Below, piece by piece: positions 53,709-63,963 of a DNA stretch of 64,000 nucleotides (within the stretch, counting starts at the first letter, position 1; each line of letters starts with the position of its first letter). The notes beneath the pieces were generated by a model. It ran no database searches. It saw only the letters and a list, made by a program, of their open reading frames with translations, and was not told the origin of the DNA. The position numbers and the translations under genes were made by a program. Source of the stretch: Viscum album (taxonomy: Eukaryota; Streptophyta; Magnoliopsida; Santalales; Viscaceae). The stretch lies in contig OY728123.1 in NCBI GenBank assembly GCA_963277665.1, positions 628,120,915-628,184,914 of the forward strand, given 5' to 3'.

Positions 53709-54787
53709 TCAAATGGATATCCTTTTTATATGAGAATGATTTGGTGATTAAATGATAATGGTTATTTTGGATGATGTTTTCCCTTTTGGAATACTATGTG
53801 CCTAAGGAAAATAAAATACTACAGGATTTAATTTGTGGAGGAATGGTTATTTTTTTTGTAATAATCTATGTACTTATTGTGGAAATATGCTGATTTTGGT
53901 TATTTCTTGAAAATGAGTAACCTATCATAGAAATATTTGATTATGCTAATTACACATATTATGAGACATTAATAGTATTCGATGTTATTAGGAGATAAAT
54001 GTTATCATTTATCATGGAAGACTATGTGATTAAATTCTTCTGAGTTTTGGGTTCCAATGATAATTTGGTCTTCTCTAAATATTTTATGGATTATTGCGTA
54101 TTGAATGGTCTTCCTGGAACTTTGGGTACCTATTGTGGAATTTTGGAGATTACTAGTCATTTTTTTCTTTTTATAAAGGATTTTCCTTTTTGGAGATTAT
54201 ATGATCTCATACTAATCATTTTATTTTTATTTGATGACAAAATACAAGGGAAATATATTGTACTTCTTTTGTGGATTATGTGATTCTATAGAAAATGAAT
54301 CTTGTTCTTTTGATGAGACCAATTGTATTGGAATGCTCATTTTTTGGAGAAAATATTAGTCTCTTTAGAAACTTATTAAAGGATAAAACTATTCTTGAAT
54401 GTAAGTATATTTCCTTATGTTTTTTTTCTATGTTGTAAATGAATTTCTCAAAATTATGAAAAGGAACGTAAAAAAATATGTGGATGATTTACATTTCCTA
54501 GTGGGTAATCAAAGACCGTTTAACACATCATAAGTTTGTGATCTTTTTGTGGTTAATTTTCTCTTAATCATGTTTTCTATCACTCTCCATCAGAACATGA
54601 CCGTTTTTTTCTCTTCCATATCTATGTTTTCCTACATGGAATCCTAGTATGGGTTAACTCGGGTGACCTTTGTACTACCATATCTTTCTTTTAAAGTAAT
54701 AGTTTTACTGACTCTTTTTCCTATGTGGGAATTTCAATGAAATTTCCAAGCCCAATTTTAAAAAATTTTGAGGGTGCAATTTCATAA
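53709..54787 (+). mobile_element. E5 internal region after RT
   Basis: About 1.1 kb where RNase H and integrase would normally need about 2.5 kb. No HPQTDGQ-like or chromodomain-like motif could be read. The frame at 54,047-54,283 (78 codons) is open but matches no pol domain that I know. Confidence 0.4.
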
Positions 54788-54798
54788 GTGGGGAAGAA
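54788..54798 (+). other. E5 polypurine tract
   Basis: AGTGGGGAAGA followed by the LTR start TGTAATGACCC; a purine-rich run in the place where plus-strand priming occurs. Confidence 0.65.
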
Positions 54799-55026
54799 TG
54801 TAATGACCCAAAATTTTGAAAAAATTTTGTTTCCTAATTTTGTGTGTATTTTATTTTATACTGAACAAAACTATCTCATTTTATAAAATTTGTATTATTA
54901 AAATGAGACCATTGGGTTTCGAATATTATATGTCCATTCGTCAATGTGACCATTGGAAAAGAAATTTTGTGATTCGTGTCTATAAATAAATGTTATCTTT
55001 GTTAATTAATATAGAAAGAAGATCAG

Positions 55027-55284
55027 ATGGCCTCATCTAGTAGTCTCGGGCCTATCGAATCCCATCTAACAGAACATGGTAAGGAGGTAGCACCACTGGG
55101 CTTTGCTCTCGACCAAACCCAATCCGAACTTCATTATGTGAAACTGGAATAGAGTCACCTTCGTAAGAAGTTCAAGCTGATAGAAATCCCCACTCAGGCA
55201 ATATTGGCCAAGCCACCCCAAGATTTTATCACCTTAGAACACTTTACACTCATGTCCTATGATGGCGTTATAAGGGCTATGTAA
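55027..55284 (+). pseudogene. Small ORF-like sequence in E5 LTR, right copy
   Basis: This 86-codon frame (including TAA) begins ATGGCCTCATCTAGTAGTCT and ends with GGGCTATGTAA. It contains a single internal TAG where the left copy has TGG. Compared with the left copy it carries 12 extra bases (four codons, in frame) and lacks the left copy's one-base frameshift. Most of the length is alignable as codons, and the peptide includes ESHLTEHGKEVAPLG and PPQDFITLEHFT. An AATAAA follows at about 55,320. It could be a captured fragment of a host gene or an element-specific short ORF. I do not recognise its family and assign no function. Confidence 0.5.
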
Positions 55285-55679
55285 GGAAACCATGGCTACT
55301 TTGTGTAATCCTTGGGGGTAAATAAAATTTTGATTTCTTCCTATGGTAGAGTTTTTGTTTTTTTTTCATATATCCGAATAAATATAGGATGTATATTGAT
55401 GAATTTTGGAAAATGGGATTCTGTAAAATATTTATGTAAACCTTAAATAATTAATGATGTGTAATGATTTTAAAAAAAATTTCTTCTAGAAATGTGTTCA
55501 GTAAGAAATTTAGTGTCTAATAAGATCAAATTATTTTTTTGGTGAATACTAAATTATGAATAGTGATTTTACGCTTAGAATTAGTATTGTGACCATGAGG
55601 ATTAGTAATATTACTTAATGAAAGTTTTAATATAATTTAGGCACCTTGATTAAGTAATGTGATTCAATAAAATATGTAA

Positions 55680-56030
55680 ATAACTATTTCAAAAATATTT
55701 GGTCAAGTATTAGATTTTTAAGGTGAATAGTGTTTTTTATTTAAACAATTAAATGAAAATTATTTAGAAATTATTTTCATAAAATGGAGTTCATTTTTGA
55801 AATCAGAGCATCGATATTTGGTTAAGGTGAATTTTTGGTATTTTTCTAAGAAAGTTGAATTTTTTGTGAGTAGTGTTTTTATTTAAAAATTAAATTTAAA
55901 ATATTTAAAAAATTATTTTTAAAAAATGGATTTCATTTTTGAAATCAAAGCATCGATATTTGGTAAAGGTGGGTTTTTGGGTTTTTTCTAAAATAGTTGA
56001 ATTTTCGTTGAATAGTGAAAATACAATTTT
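55680..56030 (+). repeat. Two-copy tandem repeat in E5 3' LTR, period 142 bp
   Basis: GCATCGATATTTGG at 55,808 and 55,950 with flanking similarity; counterpart of 50,790-51,130. Confidence 0.8.
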
Positions 56031-56229
56031 GAGTTTCTGGTGTTTAATGACATCATTAAGGATGTAATAAGTATTCAATATTTCTGGTCGACTTATTAAT
56101 AGTAATATAAGGTATGAGGTGTTCCATGTAGCCAATAACATTGGCAAATACCATGGTAATGCCCATGGTTTTTCCAATACCACCGATGAGGTGTCCCATG
56201 GTCATTAATGACTTGTCCCCTCACTTCTC

Positions 56230-56238
56230 CTATAAATA
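56230..56238 (+). promoter_or_regulatory. E5 LTR TATA box
   Basis: CTATAAATA sits in a pyrimidine-rich context about 1.4 kb into the LTR. The left LTR has CTGTAAATA at the same place, so only the right copy keeps the consensus. It would mark the U3/R border. Confidence 0.55.
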
Positions 56239-57597
56239 TCACGCCTTTCCCTCATCCTTTTAATTTAAAAATACTTCCCAATGATTTTCTGGTCTCTTTA
56301 CCTCCCAAAGAGTCCTCCCAAGGATCCCTCAAGCCTCCCAAGGTTCTGAACATCATGCTTTCGAAGTAACTCTTCAAGGTAAGGGATTCTTTCACCCTCC
56401 TCTTTTAACTCATGACTTCTTTTATGTTCTGTATTATGTTTTTCATCTATTTATGTTGAGGGTATGTTCTTATATGTTCATATTACTTTCCATTTTATGT
56501 ACAAATTATGATAGACCCTCTTCTATCATCAATTTGTTTTTTAATTTTCATGCGACGCCGTTAGGCAGCCAAATTTCTCGTAAAAGGAATCATGTCTTCT
56601 CTTTTCTTTCATGTTTCTTTTTTTATGTGGTAAGTCATTAAAATTTCCATTCCATTTTCTTATCTCTATTTTGTTCTATATTTATAAGTTATTATAATTT
56701 ATTTATTAGTGGTTTACTCTTGTACCTTCTCTTTCTAATGTTTTCTAAAACCATGTTATATAGCCATTATGCTGTAGAAATTTCGCCTCAAAATTTCTCT
56801 CTTTCTCTCTAGAAATTCTTTTATTTTTTTATGTGAATTCCCAGACCTATTTTTTTCATTGGGTTTTAATTAATATATAAATATAATTTATTTGATTCTA
56901 TAATTGACATACATATAACCCTCACTCACTTTCCATGGGTTATAAATGACATAATGATCTTTTTTTAAGAACTTTTTAAACGTTACTATCCTGAAATGAT
57001 ACCCATTTCTTATATTCTCCATGGGTTATTTATGAAATGTTTTATTATGATATATGTGGATCACATGTACATAAAGACATATTAATGGTGTGCCCTGATA
57101 GGGCTCTAATGCATTGGTTAAAGATTTAATATCTAGAGATGACAAGTTTCACGATACGTTTGTGAATAAACATGGTAATTTTTATGAAACATGGGGACGG
57201 ACCTTTGTGTTATGTTCATGTATGTCTAAATGAAATGTTGTTTCCACATATTAAAGTTCTGTTTCATGTTATTTTCATTATTATATTCCTATACTTCCAT
57301 TGATCATGTCTTTATGTTTTATTCATGTTATTATTGATATCACAAGTACATTAATTCCCTTGTTTACCATTATTGGGACTTCTGCTCACCCTTTCCATGG
57401 ATGTATGTCTCCAGGATATGAGATGCAGTAGTTTTATGTAGGTTGAACCTATGATAATTCCCTAAAAGTGATTTAGAATATTTTTTTATGTTTTATTCAT
57501 GTTTTGTTGATCCTGATGTCCAAGACACTAGACTATAAAGATCCATTGTATACAAAATGTAATGAAAAGTAATGTATTAAAAAGGTGGGATGCTATA

Positions 57598-57602
57598 GTA
57601 AA
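57598..57602. other. Target-site duplication of E5, right copy
   Basis: GTAAA immediately after the right LTR end; see 49,918-49,922. Confidence 0.75.
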
Positions 57603-58239
57603 TCCCTAAAACTGGGAAGTATGTTCCTTTATAACCTGAAAACGCACACACAAAAAGTACAATCTGGAAGCAAAACACAATGTAAAACTCTATAACAATG
57701 TGTATTGAATGTAAATGGGGCCGGAAATAGAATCCCAACGGTAAAGTACACGGAAACTGAAAATAAAAGTACTAAAAAAAGGGGAAACAGCTCATGGATC
57801 ATCCACCTGTAAATCCTACTATAAGGGTAGGTACATATAGCCTCCACAACACTCCACGTCCTTCTGTCTCCTCTACATACCGTCCAGTCCTGGTACACTC
57901 AGCCTTGGTCAGTGCTGTCTGTCATCTGCATCTAACAAAACGAGGGACGAGCTTAGCCCGTGCAGGGGTGAGTATAATGATACTCAGTAGGGACCCTGAG
58001 ATGCTCAAGGTCTAAAAAATCCAACAAGGAAAAAACACTGAGAATAAAAATCAACAGATTACCCCTCTTATTTATATGGCCATACAAATAACTATGTTAT
58101 CACGAAATCTATCTAAATCATATGGAAAACACAAAATTTACTGACTCAGCTGAAAACAGGATTTTATTCTAGGGGTAGTATCATGTGACATCCCTTGTGA
58201 AACTGTCGAATCCTTGGCTGATGGATAACTCCTCCTCTA

Positions 58240-58495
58240 TCGAGTACATTGGGCCTGCCACATCGCCAAGGCGCTTCCCACTAACCATGTACTGCTGATG
58301 TAATCCTCCTATCGAGTACTGTGGGTATGCTGCGTCACCAAGGTGCTCTCCACCGTGGTTCTGCCACGTCACCAAGGGGATCCCCCTCGTAGCCAGCTGA
58401 GGAACTAATCCTGTCAAATTATGTGGGTCTGTCGTGACACTAAGTCACTCCCCACTTTGGGTATGCCATGACACCAAGGCGCTCCCCACATTGCT
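58240..58495. repeat. Tandem array of about 30 bp units in E6 LTR
   Basis: Five imperfect copies share the core CACCAAGGCGCTCCCCAC: at about 58,250, 58,322, 58,355, 58,423 and 58,458, with unequal spacing. Each starts GGG(T/C)(A/C)TG or GGTTCTG and has a near-palindromic GCCACGTC or GCCATGAC step. Confidence 0.7.
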
Positions 58496-59089
58496 AGTCA
58501 AGTCACCCCGAGTCGAATCGGTCGGCATACGTCATGTATCGGTTAGCTACTAGGTCTCCGCACTATGCCCACCCATCTCTAACAGAATACACTCCACAAG
58601 CTACTGGTTAATACTCCACCTGTCACAAATTCCCACAAATAAGAATCTCAAAGTTCTTCCACATCATAGAGGTCCCAACATAACAGACGATGCGTCAATC
58701 AAACACCCAATTTGTCAGTTATTAGTCTTTTAGTCTCGGGGGCCCGGTTGGATTCGTATACAATCCAACCTGACCGTATCTCAAAATTACACCAAACGTC
58801 AGTGGGATATACTCAAAGGGGTCATCTCTCTTTAATATTACCAGTGCTGCTAACGGTTCATCAAACGATTGTCTGTTGACAATGATATGGTCAATGAAAG
58901 TGAAGGGTCGGTAGTAGACTCGAGTCCTATCCGAACCGGTCAGAGTGACCTAGTCTGGGTCAACCCGATGAAACCTATTGGGTCTGACATGGCCCAATGG
59001 GCAGGCCAGCCTCTAAGGTTCGTCCACAACCCACTGAGCCTTGACCAATAGGCCGCATGGGTGGTTCTGCCTGGACTCGGGGCTGATTC

Positions 59090-59630
59090 AGCCTAGAGTG
59101 TCGTGAGGGGGTGGCCCGACACAGCTCGGCCCAGAGGGCACGACCGGGCCGATTCGGCTAGTGTGTCGTTAGGGGGGACATGGGGCGAGTGGGAAGGAAT
59201 GGCTCGACCGGGTCCACAAGAGGCGGCCAGGCAGGCCAGGAGGTGGCCATGCAGGCCGTTGGGGCGAGGCCAGGCCGGCGGGAGGCCGGGCAGGGTGCGT
59301 CCAGGTCCGTAGTCAGCCGGGCAGGGTTCTTGGCGGGCCGAAAGGTAGCCGGGCAGGCCGGAAGGGGGGCTGAGGGGAGGCTGGGTAGGCCGGAAGGCAT
59401 CCGGGGAGGGAGCAAGGCAGCCCGGCGGGCGGCCGGGAGGCGGCCAGGCATGCTGGAGGGGCACGGACGGGCTCGGGGCAGTGATGTGTTTCGACGAGCA
59501 GCACGGTCGGTGGGGGCTCGGGCGGGGCCAGTGTGGCCGGCAGTAGTGTGGGATGCCGCAGGGGCGGCATGGATCATGGAGGCCGTGAGTAGCCCGGCCT
59601 TTTTCGTCATCGCCTTCATATCCTCGTTAC
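59090..59630. repeat. GC-rich, CpG-rich island in E6 LTR
   Basis: One sampled line (59,221-59,280) has 47 of 60 bases G or C. It is built of loose repeats of AGGCCGG, GGCCGGGCAGG and similar, with the plus strand rich in G, and keeps many CpG. At least four long frames on both strands overlap here (for example 59,158-59,619 minus and 59,180-59,668 plus). Both the strand mixing and the low-complexity peptides (A, G, P, R) speak against coding. Confidence 0.75.
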
Positions 59631-60800
59631 TTCATCACCATGCTGAAGATCATCATAAACAAGAATAGTGTAGGGGTCATCACATGTTGTATTAGCCTAC
59701 ACCCTCCACATTTAGTGTTGTAACACTTGGGTCATTAAGAAGTATTAAAGATGAACTTTGATTCTTCTACAACCTCAAAAATGATTCCTTTACAATGGAA
59801 GAGGAGAATAAGGAATGGAAATTAGTAATACACAAATTAACCCCAACCTTTGTTCGTCATTCTTTGACGGAGTCGTGGGGAAGAAGACGATGTTTTTTCC
59901 ATTCATTGTGTCCACCGTAGACTTCAAATCCTGAGCTCAGTTTTGGAAGACGCTCCACGTCAGTAGAATCTAAGGACGGAAGTCAAAGTCGCTCCTCGCC
60001 AGCGTTCTTCTTTCTCCATTGAGAGCTTTTCTCTCTTCTCCCATGTTCTACCTAAAGAGCAATGCCAACCAAAATAAAAAGAGATTGTGATATCTTATTA
60101 TTTTGTTGGCCCAATATTCAAATAGAATGAATTAATTTAATTGGCTCAACCTAATTAATGTGAAGGATTTGGCATAATAAATTATGATTTGGCTCTAATA
60201 ATTAAAGGGGTGGTGGTGGCACAATAAATGGTAGAGGAGGTCAAGGGTATCCCCCTTAATAATGAGGGGAGTTGAGAGATTTTACTCTCCTCCCATTGAT
60301 AGGGGGGTTTAGTCCCATTTGGCCCCACATCGTAACCTCTTGTAAGAGGTGAGGTTCGGGTGATCCCCACCACCATAACCTCTAATGGGAGGTTAAAGTG
60401 TGGTGGTGCCACCTACACAAAGAGTTTATAGGTCCAGTGTGACCCACGTCAAAATACCCACATGGTGACTCAAATTAAAATAATGTGAATCTCACTTAAT
60501 TTTATTACTTTCCTCAAAATCCGAAAAACAATCTTTTATTCTCAACTCACTACCGCCGAAGTGAAATTATCCTTAAATGAATAGTGGAACAGTGATTTCA
60601 ACAGTGCCTTAGATTTCAATTCTGAGAACCGGTTCAAAATTTATAAAACCCACTTGTATGTTTACTATACGTACCCGAAAAAAACTCCATAAATTGATTC
60701 CAAGCACACCTGGCCTCGGAATCATGTGCCATCAATTTTCGTAAACTTGTAAAATTCCCTTGTATTTAAAAAAAATCAACAGAATTTCAGGGGCTTTACA

Positions 60801-60815
60801 TTATCACCTCCTCAA
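60801..60815 (-). other. E6 polypurine tract
   Basis: TTATCACCTCCTCAA on the plus strand is TTGAGGAGGTGATAA on the element strand, between the pol stop codon and the LTR. Confidence 0.7.
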
Positions 60816-60834
60816 GGATTTACGTCCTCGTAAG

Positions 60835-61280
60835 CTACAACTTGAACGATGGGATCAAGTGGGGGTACTGAGCATACATCTGAGCCTCCCACTGCCATAT
60901 GCTCTCCTGGAGGTCCACGTAGTGCCAGCAAACGCGCACCAGAGGTATCGACAGTCCATGTAGGACCGGCTCATGTCGATCCCCAATCTCTAATAGAACC
61001 TCCGTAATAGACTCCCCATCGTTGACATCCATCTAGACATGGTCATTGATGTGAGAAGGGTTGTCCACGTATCTCCATAACTAAGATACGTGGAATATGT
61101 CATGCACCCAGGGAAACAGAGGTGGAAGTGATAAGCGGTAAGCCACCTCGCCCACTCTGCTATGAACCGTGAAAGGTATGATGAATTTCGGAAATAACTT
61201 GAAGTCTCAGCCAAATATCTGTAGTCCTCATCGAGGTGAGACTCGTAGAAAGACATGGTCACAATCCTTGAACTCTAGAG
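60835..61280 (-). pseudogene. E6 integrase C-terminus and chromodomain-like tail
   Basis: The last pol segment, ending at a stop at 60,835, some 20 bases before the polypurine tract. It is open from 61,032 and reads ITEVLLEIGDRHEPVLHGLS, then VRVCWHYVDLQESIWQWEAQ and MYAQYPHL, matching the chromovirus tail (family P.VKVLWR.H..EEATWE.E..M...YPHLF). The preceding part at 61,033-61,280 corresponds to the VFHVS.LRKY.DPSH link but changes frame (plus-strand text GGAATATGTCATGCACCCAG at 61,091). Its likely role was to guide integration through chromatin contact. Confidence 0.8.
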
Positions 61281-61431
61281 GCCTATGTATCTTGTCAGCA
61301 TACGACTTCTTCCTACCCTATGCAGTCATCATCCGCTCCAAGATGATCTGTACCTTCTTTGTGGTAGCTCGTACCATCTCTGGTCTCACCAGTGCTGACT
61401 CCCTTAGGTCTTTCTAGAACAAGGGAGATCT

Positions 61432-61770
61432 TCAAGGTCTCCCATACAGCGCCTCGAAATGTGACATCCCAATGATAGAGTGACAGCTGTTGTTGTATGA
61501 AAACTCCACCAATGGTAAGTGATCCTCCCATCTGCAACCGAAGTCAAGGAAGCATGCACGGAGCTTTTCTTCAAGATTCTGAATGGTCCGCTTAGTCTGA
61601 CCATCCATTTGGGGATGGAAGGAGGTGCTCAAACAAAGTTGTGTCCCAAAAGCCTCCTGCAACACCTTCCATAGTTAGGAAGTAAACTGTGCGTCACGAT
61701 AAGAGACAATAGATTAAGGTAGTCCATGTAGCTGCACAATGTCTTGCACATAGAGGCATCCCGAGATCTC
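61432..61770 (-). pseudogene. E6 integrase catalytic core, acid residues changed
   Basis: Minus-strand reading, largely in frame. At about 61,690-61,750 it reads IVQLHGLP, stop, SIVSYRDAQFTS, where the family has SIVSDRD.RFTS, so the catalytic aspartate is tyrosine (codon at 61,699-61,701). At 61,432-61,665 it reads FHPQMDGQTKRTIQNLEEKL, then WEDHLPLVEFSYNNS and FEALYGRP; the family has DGQ.ER, so the catalytic glutamate is lysine (codon at 61,591-61,593). Two stops precede. This core is dead for strand transfer, though overall similarity to the family is high. Confidence 0.85.
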
Positions 61771-62340
61771 TACTAAACCCCACTCTCTTATCTGTAGGAA
61801 GTGGGCTGACATGGTGAGTCGGTTGACCATCACCCAAATCGATTCGTGACCCCAATATGTACGTGGATGTCCTATCAAGAAGTCCATGGATATCCCATCC
61901 CACTTCCAATTTGGGACCTCTAAAGAGTGGTCAATCCTGCTGGTACCTGGTGAACTGCCATCACTTGCTTACAGGTGAGGCACTGAGAGACAAATTATGT
62001 AACAGCGTTCTGCATTCCCGGCCACCGGTGCTGTCACCTGAGATCCTGGTACATCTTTTCTACTCCTAGATGTACCACTAGAGGGGATGTGTGGAACTCC
62101 TTCAATACTTCCTGCTGAAGTGAGACTAGAACCATTGTACGTCTTATAAAGAGGATGATGTGCTACCCACCTTCAGAAAATCCATCAGCTTCCTTCCCTA
62201 TGGATATTTGAGAACATCGTGTCTTGCAGTCATCCTCTTCGTGTTGTTCCTTCCTAACTCAATGAAGAAGTGGAGGACTGACTGTAAAAGACTGAAGGAA
62301 AGCTTCTCCATCTCGGTCCACAAAGGATATCAATAAAGCA
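61771..62340 (-). pseudogene. E6 integrase N-terminal region
   Basis: This lies between RNase H and the integrase core on the minus strand. It should hold the HHCC zinc-binding domain and the start of the core. Pieces such as GGGATATCCATGGACTTCTT (complement of 61,882-61,901) fit the W.ISMDF.. region, but frames shift repeatedly. The open frames at 61,694-61,909 (minus) and 61,857-62,069 (plus) are partial or shadow frames. Confidence 0.6.
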
Positions 62341-62660
62341 GCCAGATTCTATGTCGACTCCCCTAGAAGTTGTATACTAGATCTTGTACAGAGAGCATCT
62401 TCTACAACGTTCCCCTTCCCAGGAGTATAGAATATCTCAAATTCATAGTCCTGGAGGAACTCAAGACAACTTCGCTGTCTCTAGTTCAAGTCCTTATGAG
62501 AGAAGATATACCTGAGACTCTTGTGCTCATAGTAAATGGTAAAACTCTCACCCATGAAATTGTGTCACCACATCTTCAAGGTGAAGACCAATGCTGGTAA
62601 CTCTAGGTCATGGGTAGTGTAGTTCTGGTCATGTTGTCTCAGCTTCCGAGAACAATATGT
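62341..62660 (-). pseudogene. E6 RNase H domain
   Basis: The minus strand reads [16 protein letters not shown], then stop, then ESFTIYYEHKSLRYIFSHKD, and further on FEIFYTPGKGNVVEDAL. The family shows THDLEL.AVVFALK.WRHYL, IYTDHKSLKYIFTQKDLN and YHPGKANVVADALSR, so the match covers the middle and end of the domain. The D of TDHKSL is E here. RNase H would remove the RNA strand of the RNA-DNA hybrid. A stop replaces the arginine of WRH. Confidence 0.85.
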
Positions 62661-63079
62661 GATAATTTCTTGCTTCTGCATTAGGACACACCCGAGTCAG
62701 GTCCCTTATACATTGTAGTAGACTATGTACCCTATGCCTTCCTCTGTATTCCCTAAGATGGGGGAACTAGTCAGCCTCTGCCTCTCCTCCTAAAAGCTCG
62801 GTTGGCATCTCTCTGACCTCATGAAGGGTTTCCCCATATTCATCAAGGTAGACAGTGGTGCTGCAACTCTGGAGAAATCTGGCATGAACCTATGGTAGTA
62901 CCAAGCCAATCCTAGGAAACTCTATTCCTCCATAACACTCCTAGGTGGCTCCTAAGAAAGTACCGCCTCAATCTTCGCTGGATCTACTGCAACTACAGCC
63001 TCTGAGATGACATGTCCTATAAATTGAACCTCTCGGATCCAAAACTGGCCCTTCGAGAGGTTACTATAAAGATGGTGCT

Positions 63080-63612
63080 CTCGGATTGTGTCTAGTACTA
63101 CTTGAAAATTGTAGGCATGCTCCTCTTTGTAGTCGAGTAGATCTGAATGTCGTTGATGAATAATATGACAAAGCGATCAAGGTATGTCAAGGGGATCCTG
63201 TTCATTAGTCCCATGAACACTACTAGAGCATTGGTTACGCAAAATGGCATAACCAAGAACGTGTAGTGGCTATACCATCATCTGAAGGTCGTTTTCTGCA
63301 CATCCTTATCTCGAACTCTGAGCTGGTGATAGCCTGATATGAGGTCTATCTTTGAGAACCCACATTCTACCATCAACTGATCGAAGAGGTCGTCAATCAT
63401 TTGGAGTGGGTACTTGTTCTCCACAGTCACCTTGTTCAGGAAACGGTAGTCGATACAAAGCCTCAAGCTCCCATCTGCCTTCTTGGTGAATAGAATCAGG
63501 GATGCCTAGGGAGAAACACTTTCCCAGATGAATCCCACCCCCTGAATGTCCTCCAGCTGTACTCGCAGCTCACAAAGCTCAGTAATAGCCATCCAAGATG
63601 ATGATGTAGATA
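63080..63612 (-). pseudogene. E6 reverse transcriptase palm, catalytic Asp changed
   Basis: At 63,278-63,466 an open stretch reads [18 protein letters not shown], then [28 protein letters not shown]. Beyond a stop near 63,278 the frame resumes with [20 protein letters not shown] and FINDIQIYS. The family has FIDDILIYS, so the first aspartate of the catalytic pair is asparagine (codon at 63,152-63,154). The upstream part of RT (63,467-63,612) is broken by stops and a frame change. High similarity to the family allows every block to be placed. Confidence 0.9.
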
Positions 63613-63963
63613 TCATTGTTGTCCCGAGGTACATGTCAATGAAAAATTCCACCTCTCTACAAGAGGTCGACCTAGGACATCATGAAGGAAAATATCTGTG
63701 TACTGGTCCATCACTACATGATATGTTGGACTCTCCATATCAACTGCTCTGAGGGTAAGGCAAGACAACTGATGAGTGATTTGTTGTACTCTCCTCTGGG
63801 AAAGTCCATCATGTGTGGCAGAAGCTCCCGTCTCACCGGTAATGGTGAACCTGGTCCCATCTGTGCAGACACACCATAATTTGCACATAATGCAGTCAAT
63901 CCGAGCATGCAATGTAGATAACCAGTCCATAGGCATGATGACATCATAAGGCCTCGACGCCAC
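63613..63963 (-). pseudogene. E6 protease end and RT start
   Basis: A 116-codon open stretch. It begins PYDVIMPMDWLSTLHARIDC, the conserved segment near the end of the gypsy protease (family YDVILGMDWLS.H.A.IDC), passes through a linker, and reaches DQYTDIFLHDVLGRPLVERW, the start of RT (family VV.EFPDVFP.DLPGLPP.RE). Protease active-site sequence and gag would lie beyond the window end. This is the longest intact piece of pol here. Confidence 0.85.

Larger units (their letters stand above)
49923..57597 (+). mobile_element. E5: gypsy element nested in the E6 LTR
   Basis: The only plus-strand element here. LTRs at 49,923-52,712 and 54,799-57,597 (about 2.8 kb) align throughout and are clearly more alike than the LTR pairs of E1 to E4; I would guess about 15 percent divergence from sampled stretches. 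The best-kept edges are TGTAATGACCC and GGGATGCTATA. A primer site follows the left LTR, a purine tract precedes the right one, and a 5 bp duplication flanks the whole. The internal region is only about 2.1 kb, holding an RT remnant, so most of gag-pol is gone. Confidence 0.85.
54799..57597 (+). repeat. E5 3' LTR
   Basis: Starts TGTAATGACCC and ends GGGATGCTATA. It has the best-preserved promoter of the pair (CTATAAATA at 56,230), the second copy of the small ORF-like sequence and the 142 bp tandem repeat. The open frames at 55,905-56,183 (minus) and 56,453-56,641 (plus) are not conserved in the left LTR. Confidence 0.85.
57603..60800 (-). repeat. E6 3' LTR, main piece
   Basis: Continues the LTR begun at 49,831. 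It contains ACGAGCTTAGCCCG with GTGAGTATAATGATACTCAG near 57,950 (a U5-end type segment), a tandem array at 58,240-58,490, a GC-rich island at 59,090-59,630, then ordinary sequence to GGGGCTTTACA. Open frames at 57,629-58,417, 58,869-59,051, the cluster in the GC-rich island and 60,182-60,412 have no family motif; in the island they exist because stop codons are rare in such DNA. Confidence 0.7.

Noticed and set aside
54047..54283. 78-codon open frame inside E5
   Set aside because: In the sense direction, but its sequence matches no gypsy domain and it has no counterpart elsewhere in the window.
59093..59668. Four overlapping long open frames on both strands, up to 162 codons
   Set aside because: They occur only where DNA is so GC-rich that stops are rare. 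The peptides are low-complexity (A, G, P, R), frames on both strands are equally open, and the region lies inside an LTR.
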